Part shown: positions 48,909 to 58,195 of the stretch, piece by piece | Position numbering within the stretch: the stretch's first letter is position 1 | How the letters are laid out: each line of letters opens with the position of its first letter | Assembly: GCF_003308995.1 (NCBI RefSeq) | Contig: NZ_QFFJ01000002.1 | Coordinates: 2,480,001-2,544,000, forward strand | DNA length: 64,000 bases | Direction of reading: 5' to 3' | Source: Chitinophaga flava | Lineage (GTDB): Bacteria; Bacteroidota; Bacteroidia; Chitinophagales; Chitinophagaceae | Notes under the pieces: generated by a model | Database searches by the model: none | Told to the model about the DNA's origin: nothing | The model's input: the letters and a program-made list of their open reading frames with translations, nothing else | Program-made: the position numbers and the translations under genes

Positions 48909-49952
48909 ATGAGCGTGACTTTTGATGCTGCTGTGGCAGCCTTATATGAAGAGAAAGATGGCAGTCGTTTTTCAACGCTGAAAGACAAACTGATTAAGAC
49001 CTTTGCTGGCAAAGACCGCGAAGCGGTAATCCGCAGCCTGACACAATATGCCCGGGAAGGGCAACTCCTGCACTGGCGGGCTTTTCTGATGACCGATATT
49101 ATCGGACTGGTAGCACCCGGAGAAATGGCCTGGCGTCCTTTTTTCGAATGGAGCATTACCATACCGGCTCTCACTTACTGGGGGATAGATGGGCTGCTTA
49201 AAACCGCCGGCCGAGAAGCTTATCCGGTGTTGATAGCCCTGGCCACCCATGACGCTCAGCCAGTAAGCGAAAGAGCCAAAGCCATCAAAAGTATTGCGTT
49301 GTACAGCCGGCAGCCATTTGATCGTGAGCTGCCTTCAGATCCTGGCTACTGGAAACCGGAACAGCTGCGGCTTACTGAGCTGTTGCAATGGCAGGAGCAG
49401 GGTTATCCCGATGGTGAAGGATATGCACCTCCCGCCGTACATCCGTCACTGTTACATCCCGGTACCGCCTTTGAAAAACTGATGGCGAAACTGGATAAGC
49501 AGCTGGAAAAAAGACGCCGCAAACACAAAGACCCTTCCAATCCGCAGGACTGGCTGGTGATAGCCGCAGAGAAAGACATCACGCAAATTAGTGTCCAATG
49601 GACACTCCCGGCTGTATATGCCACCTTTCTGCAATACTATTCTCCATTGAAGGTCACACTGCCCGGGGATGATTTTATAGAAGGTCTTCACCTGTATGGA
49701 GCACATGAACTGCGGGAACGTCAGGGTGGTTACGCTTTTAATGCCGTCACCGGTGAAACATCGGAAGACTGGCCCGCACAGCTGCTGGTGATCGGTGACG
49801 ATGCTGCAGATCCTTTCTGCCTCGACCTCTCCGATATAAAAGACGGAGACGCACCGGTATATACCGCCCAACATGGTGAGGGATCATGGAAATTTGAACA
49901 GTACGCAGACAGCTTTACCGGACTGATTAAAAAACTGACAGGAAAGAGCTGA
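48909..49952 (+). CDS. Protein with C-terminal SMI1/KNR4 (SUKH) domain
   Basis: 347 residues from ATG 48909. The N-terminal part (about 1-190) is helical and HEAT-like (LKDKLIKTFAGKDREAVIRSL, GLLKTAGREAYPVLIALATH). The C-terminal domain (about 215-347) has the SUKH pattern: ITQISVQWTLPAVYATFLQYY, DFIEGLHLYGAHELRE, DWPAQLLVIGDDAADPFCLDLS and YADSFTGLIKKL. SUKH domains often form immunity proteins to polymorphic toxins, but no toxin gene is seen nearby. TATTTTTG at 48881-48888 is a possible promoter element. Confidence 0.8.
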   Translation: MSVTFDAAVAALYEEKDGSRFSTLKDKLIKTFAGKDREAVIRSLTQYAREGQLLHWRAFLMTDIIGLVAPGEMAWRPFFEWSITIPALTYWGIDGLLKTAGREAYPVLIALATHDAQPVSERAKAIKSIALYSRQPFDRELPSDPGYWKPEQLRLTELLQWQEQGYPDGEGYAPPAVHPSLLHPGTAFEKLMAKLDKQLEKRRRKHKDPSNPQDWLVIAAEKDITQISVQWTLPAVYATFLQYYSPLKVTLPGDDFIEGLHLYGAHELRERQGGYAFNAVTGETSEDWPAQLLVIGDDAADPFCLDLSDIKDGDAPVYTAQHGEGSWKFEQYADSFTGLIKKLTGKS

Positions 49953-49978
49953 AGCTCTTCCAGCTTTAGATAATACCT

Positions 49979-50692
49979 ATGAGATATATCTGCCTTTTTG
50001 TTTTGCTATTGGTCGCCTGTAGTGCCCCCGTAGAACCGCGATCAGGCTTGTTTACACAGGATTCCGGATTTATCCGGAAAAAGGATGTATTGAATTTTCT
50101 GAAATACAATCATCTTACAGATACTACTGCGAGCGGATGGAGGTTCTATCCGGATAGTGATACGCTGGGCAGATACTATCGCCAACCGGATGGTAACTTC
50201 ATCGCCTGTTTACTGGATGCGGGAAGTGAGTCTTTCGAAACCCATCTGTTGATGGAGGTTCGCCCGAATGACAGTATTATCAAGGCTGAACGATTTATAC
50301 ACTGGAACTATCTCTGCTGCTGGAATAATCGTTATGAGGGATTTGTAAAGTGCGGAGATTATTATTGTCTGAAGATTTGCGAGACAGGGAGTGGTTATTG
50401 CGGTACCCACGTTTATATCTTTAAAAATGTACAGCCACAAGATAGTCTGTCCGGCATTTTGGGGGGATATAGGGCCTCTTTCGGAGGATGGGAATGTACA
50501 AGGTATATCACCAGCCAGCCTGCAATCCGCGGAGATTCTTTACTGATGCGGTATAAACTGGAAGAAGTTAATCCGGATGATTCCATACCCCAACCGGAGT
50601 CTGTTACCTCTTTTGAAGTACTGTTTCTCCACAAGGAAAATAAATGGATACCAGTGGATAGTACATACCTTAACCATTATGAGCTGAACTAA
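49979..50692 (+). CDS. Uncharacterised lipoprotein
   Basis: 237 residues with a lipobox (LFVLLLVACSAP, Cys14). The mature part is rich in acidic and aromatic residues: GWRFYPDSDTLGRYYRQPDG, WNYLCCWNNRYEGFVKCGDY, and YRASFGGWECTRYITSQPAI. It has several cysteines (CCWNN, CGDYYCLKIC, GYCGTH) that may form disulfides. I do not recognise a family. The VOC gene follows 3 nt after its stop. Confidence 0.7.
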   Translation: MRYICLFVLLLVACSAPVEPRSGLFTQDSGFIRKKDVLNFLKYNHLTDTTASGWRFYPDSDTLGRYYRQPDGNFIACLLDAGSESFETHLLMEVRPNDSIIKAERFIHWNYLCCWNNRYEGFVKCGDYYCLKICETGSGYCGTHVYIFKNVQPQDSLSGILGGYRASFGGWECTRYITSQPAIRGDSLLMRYKLEEVNPDDSIPQPESVTSFEVLFLHKENKWIPVDSTYLNHYELN

Positions 50693-50695
50693 GAC

Positions 50696-51052
50696 ATGAT
50701 TAGTTTAAACCTCCTCGTTATCAAAACCAACCAGATGCTGGAAGTCGCTGCCTTTTACACACTTCTTGGTTTTGAGTTTGAATATCATCAGCATGGAAAA
50801 GGTCCTTTCCATTATGCCAGTAAAAGTACTCCATTGCTGGAAATTTATCCGTTGCCGCAACAGGTATCACAGCCGGATAAAACTACGCGACTGGGATTTA
50901 AAGTAAGGGAGCTGGATAAGATGGTAGAGCACCTGGAAGGTCGGGGTATGCCGGTAATTGCAAGGCCCATTATGACGGAGTGGGGATACCATGCCATAGT
51001 GCAGGACCCCGATGGCAGAAAAATCGAGTTAACAGAACAGTCCTTTCTTTAA
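50696..51052 (+). CDS. VOC/glyoxalase-bleomycin-resistance family protein
   Basis: 118 residues, a single VOC fold (PF00903): LNLLVIKTNQMLEVAAFYTLLG and DPDGRKIELTE at the C-terminus are family marks. The usual metal ligands His/Glu are partly seen (HQHGKGPFHY, Glu in KIELTE). Such single-domain proteins can bind metal and small molecules; the function cannot be named. It overlaps the convergent macro-domain gene by 4 nt. Confidence 0.85.
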   Translation: MISLNLLVIKTNQMLEVAAFYTLLGFEFEYHQHGKGPFHYASKSTPLLEIYPLPQQVSQPDKTTRLGFKVRELDKMVEHLEGRGMPVIARPIMTEWGYHAIVQDPDGRKIELTEQSFL

Positions 51053-51525
51053 GCAAAGTCATATACTGTTACCGCTACGCCTTTATTCAGCAGCTCCTCT
51101 ATAATGATAGGCTCTATTTTATCCCAGGTGCCACCTGCCAGTCCGCAGCCGATGCGGGGCATATGCACGGTAGCATTGTTTTCCAGGGCAAAGCTGCTGA
51201 CCATCCTTAGTCCTTCCTGCACGGCCTCATAGCGGATAGGAGGGATGCCGCCTTTGCCTTTCACAATTTTATGCTGACCAATCACATTGGCCACCCATAT
51301 GTTGGATGTTACTTTTACAAATTGAGCCTGCCCCAATGCGAAGTTGGTGGCATCGGCGTACCATGTCCGGTATTGTTTTTCCGGTTCGGGCCACCGGGCG
51401 GAAACAGCCAGCACAAAGCCTTTACCCCAACGCCCGATGTCATTGCAGATATGAACAATGATCTTGTTGCCAGTGCCCACCGGCTGGGTAGCGTCTCCTT
51501 TTATATAGTCTATCGCACTCATCAT
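51049..51525 (-). CDS. Macro-domain protein (ADP-ribose binding/processing)
   Basis: 158 residues, a complete macro domain. Seen: IDYIKGDATQPV, IIVHICNDIGRWGKGFVLAV (the conserved N-D-x-G-x-W-G-x-G-F segment that holds the ADP-ribose), and HMPRIGCGLAGGTWDKIEPI (the second loop). This is the Poa1p/TARG1-like subgroup, which removes phosphate or ADP-ribose from substrates. A cytosolic role in ADP-ribose or NAD metabolism is inferred. Confidence 0.92.
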   Translation of the reverse strand: MMSAIDYIKGDATQPVGTGNKIIVHICNDIGRWGKGFVLAVSARWPEPEKQYRTWYADATNFALGQAQFVKVTSNIWVANVIGQHKIVKGKGGIPPIRYEAVQEGLRMVSSFALENNATVHMPRIGCGLAGGTWDKIEPIIIEELLNKGVAVTVYDFA

Positions 51526-51591
51526 ATATCCTTTTCCGTTAGAGATAAAGATATGATAATATTATCAAGGCGTTATTTACGGATTAAAAAA

Positions 51592-51622
51592 TTAGTTAAT
51601 TATATAATTATATATATATTTG
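51592..51622 (+). promoter_or_regulatory. Probable promoter of the giant surface-protein operon
   Basis: TTAG (51592-51595), 19-nt spacer, and TATATTTG at 51615-51622, an exact TAnnTTTG match. It lies in very AT-rich DNA. The start would be near 51629, about 40 nt before ATG 51671. Confidence 0.6.
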
Positions 51623-51670
51623 AAACTAATACCATGAAATATAATTTTTAAGGGCCTATCCTGTTGACCG

Positions 51671-54600
51671 ATGTTCAAATATATCCCTAACCCTTTCCAT
51701 GCAATGTCTGCATTGTTGCTGGCATTTGTATTTTTTTGCCTGCAGCCGTGTTACGCTACAGACTCCCTGTACACGTCACCGGTGGCAGATACCGCCCAAA
51801 AGGGCGATCTGATTGATCATGTGACTGGTGTCTTCAAAAGTATCAAAGAAAAAGGACGTTATGTCAATGCACTCAGCAGCGAAGAAATGGGTAACCTCCC
51901 CATTGGGCTGGTAAGAGAAATCAATGGAAAAATTTATGTGATAGCGATCGATAGCGCTCATATGACGCCTACCGGTGCTTATTTCAACGCCTACTTCCGC
52001 TTTACTTTTCCGGGCACCAACAGTGAACTGATATTTGGTGCCAAAAATGTGGCTTTCACACCAGGAGGCATTTCCGCATCAGGATCTACCAAACTGGTGC
52101 TGCTCAGTGAAAAAAATATTCCTATCAACGATCACCTCGACCTGATATTTCCCGGCGACGGTACCAACTACGTAGAGTGGGATTGTAATGGTTTCCGGGC
52201 GGCCAACCTGAGCGGGATTTTTGAATTCGATAAAGCTTGGTTGCAGCCGGAAGATGCTAAAACAGAAAAACTACGTGCAGCCATGCAGGTTAATGTACAC
52301 GACCTGAATAACATCATGGCCAGTGTAGACATCCCTGCGTTCCATATCAACGGCCTCAAAGACTTCAGCTTTAAAGTGAAGAATGCTACGGTAGACATGA
52401 GCGACATCGCTAACCCTGCCGGCCTGAATGTAACCAGTGATATGCTGGCAGATCCGGGCAGCCCGCTGTTATGGCGGGGCTTCTTCCTGCAGGAACTGGA
52501 AGTAGGGCTGCCACAGCAACTGGCTACACAGAAAGGCAGACCTAAAGTATCAGTCACCAATTTTATACTGGACGATCAGGGTGTGAGCGGAGCCATCACC
52601 GCAGAAAATATTCTCCCGCTGGGAGATGCCAGCGCTGGTGGCTGGCCGTTGTCAGTAGATAAGATAGGCATCTCTTTCAGCAAAAATAAACTCAATGGTG
52701 GTCAGCTGGCAGGTCTGCTGCAGCTGGACTTCCTCGGGAAAGATCCACTTGGCTACGATGCTTCCATTAGTATGCGTGGCGGTGATACCTATTATTCATT
52801 TGCTGTGAAAACTACCGCTGAAAAGAAATATAAATTCTTCGCAGGAGAAATCACACTTGATAAAAACAGCCGTGTACAGATCACCAAAACTGAAAAGGAT
52901 TTTGTGCCAATGGCGGTGCTGAACGGTAAAGTGACCCTTAATCAGAGTTTCCTCAATGTCAACAATATCGCCTTCCAGGAACTGACCCTGTCTACCCAGA
53001 AGCCTTATGTGCACAGCGGTACCTTCGATATCTCCAACTCCGATAATTCCAAAATGGGAGGTTTCCCCATCGGATTTGAAAACCTCAACATCGGTATCTC
53101 CGAAGGCAAAATCGGTATAGGCGGCACCGTTAAGCTCAACTTCATGAACTCCAGTGATAAGGGGTTCAGTGGTAAAACATCTTTTGTAGTGACCGCCGAG
53201 CAACAGGATGAAATACAATCTGTGACCGTAGATGGTACTGTAATACAAAAAACAAGGACCCACTGGAAACTGGATAAGGTGTCGGTGAATGATATTGACC
53301 TTACCGTAAAAGTAATGGCCTTTTCCATGCATGGCATACTCACCATCTTTGACAACCATCCGGTGTATGGCAATGGTTTCAGGGGCATGCTGGATTTCTC
53401 CATTCCCGGACCTATCCCCAAAGCCAAGGCTACGGCTTATTTCGGCTCCAAGGATGATTACCGCTACTGGCACGTGGACGCCTATATCGGTGTAAATATC
53501 CCGATAGGCATGTTGCAGATCACAGGCCTGATGGGCGGTATGTCTTATCATATGGAAAGACCTGCCTCTTTTGACCCTTATGAATCCCGTGATGCAGTGG
53601 ACAAAAAAGGCGGACTGAAAGATGTGTCTGAAATATTTCAGTATGTGCCTACCCGTGATGCAGGGCTGGGCTTCATCGGTGGCGTATCCCTGGCCTTTGC
53701 ACAGGAAATGGTGGTCAATGCCAACGTAGCCCTGGAAGTACAGTTTGGTACAGACGGCGGTTTCCGCTATGCCCAGTTTGATGGGGCTGGGTATGTGGTA
53801 CACAAAGCTTTAAAAGCGGCCAACAAACAAGATGCTAAAGAAGATGTGTCAGCTCCGGTATGGGTGAAGTTTAAAATGAGATATGATAATGTCAACAGCA
53901 CCTACGACGCCAGCTTTAAAACATATATTAATATAGCCGGAGTACTCCGCGGTATCAACGAAAACGGCCTGGTTGGAGAAGCAGCCTTCCACATGGCTCC
54001 CAACGAATGGTGGTTCTATATCGGCCGTCCTTCCCAGATGTTTGGCCTCAATGTGCTCGGACTGGCAGAGATAAAGACCTATTTCATGATGGGCAGCAAG
54101 GTAGAAGATATGCCAGACGTGCCACAGGAAGTCAAAGAAGTATTTGATGGTGTCAACACCAACTTCATGGCCATGGAAAACGCCATGAGTAAAGGTGGTG
54201 GCTTCGGTTTCGGTGCACACTTCCGTGCGGGCTTCTCATTCGACTTCGGTGTGTATGGCGATTTTGCACTGGGTGCCGGAACAGACATCCTGTTGCGCAA
54301 CTACGGAGAGGCCAGGTGTAAAGGCAGCAACAGCGTAATCGGATTCAACGGCTGGTACGCTTCTGGTCAGGCTTATGTATTTGTTAAAGGAGATGTAGGT
54401 ATCCGGGTGAAAGTATTCGGTAAGAAAAGAGGATTCTCTATCGCCAAACTCTCAGCCGCGGTATTGTTACAGGCTAAACTGCCCAATCCCAGCTGGTTCC
54501 GTGGTATGGTGGGCGTAAAATATGCCGTGCTGGGTGGACTGATCAAAGGAACCGCCAATATCAAAATTGAATTAGGTTCCCAATGTGAAATAGTAGGCGC

Positions 54601-56086
54601 AAAAGAACTCAACGTGGTAGTGATCTCTGATATCAAACCAGATGATCAGAATAATGATGTAAGTGTGTTTGCCACGCCGCAGGTGGCCTTCAATATGGCC
54701 GTAGGAAAATCTTTCAGCATGATGAATGAGTTTGATGAAGTGGCTACCTACCGCATTCAGCTCGATGAACTGAAACTGATGAAAGATCAAAACGAGATCA
54801 AAGGTAACGTAGAACTGGCTACTGACGGCTCTTCTGCGTCACTCACACTCCGTGATATCCTGCCTCCGCTGAGTAAACTGACCGCTTCTGCCAAAGTGCA
54901 TATCGATCGTCAGAACGGTAGCAGCTGGGAAGCGCTGAAAAATGGCAATAACATCGATTATGAAACCAAGTCCGCCACTTTCACTACCGGTGAGGCACCT
55001 GACTATATTCCATGGGAGAACGTAGCTTATGCTTATCCTGTTCGTCGTCAGTATAACCTGCTGCCAAGAGAATACAATAAAGGATACATCAAATTAAAAC
55101 GTGGTCAGCCCGACCTCTTTGCACCGGTAGACGGCTCCGGTAAAAAATGGAAAGTGACCGCCGCTATGACGGCTGCACAAGGCCAGGCAATAGATATACC
55201 GGTGTCTTATAGTGAAAATGTTGCAGAAGTAGGTTTCGATATCCCGGCCAATCTGTCCGGAGAAACCATCTACGGATTCAGTATCACCCGTGCATCACTG
55301 GACGGTGAAAAAGCGGCCAACAACGTGGTGACCAAAAATACTACGACCATTAGTGAAGAAGGTGATACCACCACTTTCTCGCAGAAAGCACTGAAAGGTA
55401 ACGCCACCTCTTCCGCTACCAAAGAAGTGATCGCGTATAATTTCCGCACCAGCCGCTTCGGCACTTTTGCAGAGAAAATGAACGCCACTTCCGATCCGCG
55501 GGATATGTTTGATATCGCCACTAATTACATCAGTGTTATCGGACAACGTTTTGATACAGAAGAAACCTTTGACAAATTTGAGATTGAAGGGGATGCCACT
55601 TTCTCTACAAAACCGATGATCACGCTGAGAGCCGGTACCAACAACGGATGGTTGCAAAACCAGCTGATGCCGCTGTTGTATAACAATTATCCGTTCCATC
55701 CGTCTATCAATATCACCAGAGACCTTACTGTCACCGGTGGCATCCCGCCGCTGGATGCTGTACGGCTGTACAACAATGATATTGCCAGCTATAAACTGGA
55801 AGATGGTGCTATCAACGATGGATATGCACCAGCCAGACCAGGCCGCTGCCGCTTTATGTATTACGTTTCCTTTGTGGCCAATGATGATTATCATGAGTTG
55901 CTCAACAAAGCCAATCGTTATTACCTCAGCGGCGGACAGGCAACACCGGCCATCAGCCGTCTGATGACGTCGCTCTTCCCGGATCTGCAGGGCAACCAGT
56001 TCTATCCGGTTGAACTGCAATACAGACTGCCTGGAAAAAACAATATAACATCATCGATTACACGAAGCATTTACTATAAATTATAA
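51671..56086 (+). CDS. Giant exported beta-rich protein (1471 aa), first gene of surface operon
   Basis: 1471 residues with a signal peptide (LLLAFVFFCLQPCYA, about 15-29). The rest is predicted beta-rich with no helical membrane segments. Recurring features are glycine-rich strands such as MGGFPIGFENLNIGISEGKI and GGFGFGAHFRAGFSFDFGVY, and a C-terminal part with YPVRRQYNLLPREYNKGYIK and Ig-like strands. I do not recognise a named family; overall look is of a large surface or barrel-associated protein. It has no T9SS sorting tail at its C-terminus (ends SSITRSIYYKL). The Fn3 gene follows after 5 nt, so they are co-transcribed. Confidence 0.78.
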   Translation: MFKYIPNPFHAMSALLLAFVFFCLQPCYATDSLYTSPVADTAQKGDLIDHVTGVFKSIKEKGRYVNALSSEEMGNLPIGLVREINGKIYVIAIDSAHMTPTGAYFNAYFRFTFPGTNSELIFGAKNVAFTPGGISASGSTKLVLLSEKNIPINDHLDLIFPGDGTNYVEWDCNGFRAANLSGIFEFDKAWLQPEDAKTEKLRAAMQVNVHDLNNIMASVDIPAFHINGLKDFSFKVKNATVDMSDIANPAGLNVTSDMLADPGSPLLWRGFFLQELEVGLPQQLATQKGRPKVSVTNFILDDQGVSGAITAENILPLGDASAGGWPLSVDKIGISFSKNKLNGGQLAGLLQLDFLGKDPLGYDASISMRGGDTYYSFAVKTTAEKKYKFFAGEITLDKNSRVQITKTEKDFVPMAVLNGKVTLNQSFLNVNNIAFQELTLSTQKPYVHSGTFDISNSDNSKMGGFPIGFENLNIGISEGKIGIGGTVKLNFMNSSDKGFSGKTSFVVTAEQQDEIQSVTVDGTVIQKTRTHWKLDKVSVNDIDLTVKVMAFSMHGILTIFDNHPVYGNGFRGMLDFSIPGPIPKAKATAYFGSKDDYRYWHVDAYIGVNIPIGMLQITGLMGGMSYHMERPASFDPYESRDAVDKKGGLKDVSEIFQYVPTRDAGLGFIGGVSLAFAQEMVVNANVALEVQFGTDGGFRYAQFDGAGYVVHKALKAANKQDAKEDVSAPVWVKFKMRYDNVNSTYDASFKTYINIAGVLRGINENGLVGEAAFHMAPNEWWFYIGRPSQMFGLNVLGLAEIKTYFMMGSKVEDMPDVPQEVKEVFDGVNTNFMAMENAMSKGGGFGFGAHFRAGFSFDFGVYGDFALGAGTDILLRNYGEARCKGSNSVIGFNGWYASGQAYVFVKGDVGIRVKVFGKKRGFSIAKLSAAVLLQAKLPNPSWFRGMVGVKYAVLGGLIKGTANIKIELGSQCEIVGAKELNVVVISDIKPDDQNNDVSVFATPQVAFNMAVGKSFSMMNEFDEVATYRIQLDELKLMKDQNEIKGNVELATDGSSASLTLRDILPPLSKLTASAKVHIDRQNGSSWEALKNGNNIDYETKSATFTTGEAPDYIPWENVAYAYPVRRQYNLLPREYNKGYIKLKRGQPDLFAPVDGSGKKWKVTAAMTAAQGQAIDIPVSYSENVAEVGFDIPANLSGETIYGFSITRASLDGEKAANNVVTKNTTTISEEGDTTTFSQKALKGNATSSATKEVIAYNFRTSRFGTFAEKMNATSDPRDMFDIATNYISVIGQRFDTEETFDKFEIEGDATFSTKPMITLRAGTNNGWLQNQLMPLLYNNYPFHPSINITRDLTVTGGIPPLDAVRLYNNDIASYKLEDGAINDGYAPARPGRCRFMYYVSFVANDDYHELLNKANRYYLSGGQATPAISRLMTSLFPDLQGNQFYPVELQYRLPGKNNITSSITRSIYYKL

Positions 56087-56091
56087 TATCA

Positions 56092-58179
56092 ATGTACCGT
56101 ATACTATTTACCGGGTTGTTATCTGTGGGGTTGTTGCTGATGGGCCGGCACACCGCCAGTGCGCAGCAACAGCAAAGTGAGCACCGTATTGTGGGCCTGG
56201 CAAATCCCAAGCCCGGAAAGATCCAGCTACGCTGGTCGCCGGCAGGATATATTGCCTGGGAGATAGGTAACAAGTACGGCTATACGGTAGAACGTTTTAC
56301 TACCTCTGTCAACGGGGTACTCGTACCACATCCGCAGCCTGTACTGCTGACACCGCAGCCGTTGAAGCCTTATTCGCTGAAACAGATGGAGACAGCTGCG
56401 CAGAAGGATGACCGCATTGCGATGGTAGCGGAACTGATTTATGGAGAAGGAGCTAAAAAAGTAAAGCCTGAAGAAGGGATCGGTTCCTGGTTTGAAAACC
56501 AGAGCCAGAACGACTGGCGTATGAGCATGGCCCTGCTGGCCTGCGATATGTCGGTGGCCGCCGCCAGAAGTGCTGCCCTGTTTTTGGAAGATACTACCGT
56601 ACGCCCGGGTGAACGTTATGCTTACCGCATCAGTGTAGGACAACAACCTAAAAACCTGATCATCGATACAGCCATTGTGGTAACAGCCCTCAACGAACCT
56701 ATACTGCTGGGCCGCCCGCCGGAACTGGCCATCGTTTGTGCAGACAGCACCGCTACATTAGGCTGGCTTACCAACTTCAACAGAGGGATGTATTCCGCTT
56801 ATGTAGTAGAAAGAGGTACAGACGGCAAAACATTCCAGCCGGTGACAGATCTGCCCGTAGTGCCCACTGCTCCCGATGCAGCCGGGTTTTCCTATTACCA
56901 GGATTCACTGCCCGATAATGATGTGAAATATTATTACCGCGTAAAAGGGATCACTCCTTTTGGTGAATATGGTCCTTACTCCCAGGTAGTAATGGGCATG
57001 GGCGTGCCTGCCGTGTCTGAAAGGCCCATCATGGACACCATCATCGTTATCGATAATAAAAAAATTGAACTTCGCTGGTTATTACCCGGTGATCTCGCCA
57101 AAAATCTGTCTTCCATCATTGTCACCCGTTCTGAAAAGGGTAGTGGTCCTTTTTTACCAATAGCCACTTTTAAGACCGACAAAACACCGGTATACAGTTT
57201 TACCGATCCAAAACCACTGGCATCCAACTATTACAAGATAAAAGGAATCACTAAAAGAGGAAAGGCGATCTATTCCTTTCCTTACTTTGCCCAGTTGATT
57301 GATACCATTCCACCGGCAGTACCTACCGGATTGGCCGGTACCGTAGACTCCACCGGAATAGTAACGCTGAAGTGGGACAGTAATACTGAAAAAGACCTCA
57401 AAGGTTATCGTGTGTTTAGAGGTAACAGTGCTAAGGAAGAGTTTACGGAGGCAACACAGGAAATCCTTACTGAGCCTGCTTTCAAGGATACGATCACGCT
57501 GCATACCCTCACTTCGAAAGTATTCTATAAAATAATCGCACTCGATAAAAACTATAACACCTCCGCCTATACGGCGGTATTGGCACTCAAAAGGCCGGAT
57601 ACCATTGCCCCTTCTACACCAGTGTTTACCAGGGCTGTACGCGCTGATAGTTTAAACGGTGTGGTGTTGCAATGGAACAACAGTACCAGTGAAGATGTAG
57701 TGAAATATACACTGTACCGTATCAATGCCAAAGACAGCAGTCGCCGGGAAGTAGGGGCCTGGGATACTGCGCATCTCCGGGAGTCTTTCCTGGATACAGC
57801 AGTCGTGTTGGGCAACACTTATTTCTATGAGCTGATGGTATGGGACGACAGTGGCAACAAGTCGAAAGATATCAGCGGTGATGTTTGGTTTGAAACCGGC
57901 AAACGTCCTGCCGTGAAGAACTGGAAAGGCATAGTGGATATGGAGAAAAAACAGGTACTGCTCTCATGGGAATATGATCAGCCGGATGTAAAACAATACC
58001 GTATTTATCGTGCCAAAAATGATTCGCCGTATATCCTTTACCGTACGATAGATGGTAATGCTAGGCAGTCGGTAGATGACGAAATTATATTGGGTAATAT
58101 TTATAAATATAAAATAACTGCTGTGCTTAAAGGAGATGCTAAAGCAGTGATGAGCAGGGAGATTTCCCTGAAATACTAA
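56092..58179 (+). CDS. Exported fibronectin type III repeat protein
   Basis: 695 residues. Signal peptide (LLSVGLLLMGRHTASA, about 8-23). A unique N-terminal segment with IAWEIGNKYGYTVERFTT and WRMSMALLACDMSVAAARS is followed by about four to five Fn3-like domains (from about residue 205). Typical strands include YSAYVVERGTDGKTFQPV, VKYYYRVKGITPFGEYGP, TLKWDSNTEKDLKGYRVFRG and VLLSWEYDQPDVKQYRIYRA. Fn3 arrays act as spacers or binding modules outside the cell. The SprB-repeat gene starts 16 nt after its stop. Confidence 0.88.
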   Translation: MYRILFTGLLSVGLLLMGRHTASAQQQQSEHRIVGLANPKPGKIQLRWSPAGYIAWEIGNKYGYTVERFTTSVNGVLVPHPQPVLLTPQPLKPYSLKQMETAAQKDDRIAMVAELIYGEGAKKVKPEEGIGSWFENQSQNDWRMSMALLACDMSVAAARSAALFLEDTTVRPGERYAYRISVGQQPKNLIIDTAIVVTALNEPILLGRPPELAIVCADSTATLGWLTNFNRGMYSAYVVERGTDGKTFQPVTDLPVVPTAPDAAGFSYYQDSLPDNDVKYYYRVKGITPFGEYGPYSQVVMGMGVPAVSERPIMDTIIVIDNKKIELRWLLPGDLAKNLSSIIVTRSEKGSGPFLPIATFKTDKTPVYSFTDPKPLASNYYKIKGITKRGKAIYSFPYFAQLIDTIPPAVPTGLAGTVDSTGIVTLKWDSNTEKDLKGYRVFRGNSAKEEFTEATQEILTEPAFKDTITLHTLTSKVFYKIIALDKNYNTSAYTAVLALKRPDTIAPSTPVFTRAVRADSLNGVVLQWNNSTSEDVVKYTLYRINAKDSSRREVGAWDTAHLRESFLDTAVVLGNTYFYELMVWDDSGNKSKDISGDVWFETGKRPAVKNWKGIVDMEKKQVLLSWEYDQPDVKQYRIYRAKNDSPYILYRTIDGNARQSVDDEIILGNIYKYKITAVLKGDAKAVMSREISLKY

Positions 58180-58195
58180 AATCTGAAATCGCGCG

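Noticed and set aside
48479..49174. Antisense frame with repeated LYFLFQRHLPVFKL pattern
   Set aside because: This is the reverse reading of the 66-bp coding repeats of the coiled-coil gene, not a separate repeat protein.
52796..53803. 335-codon antisense frame within the 1471-residue protein gene
   Set aside because: It is in the strand opposite a continuous, signal-peptide-bearing gene and shows no domain; long shadows are expected in this GC-balanced reading frame.
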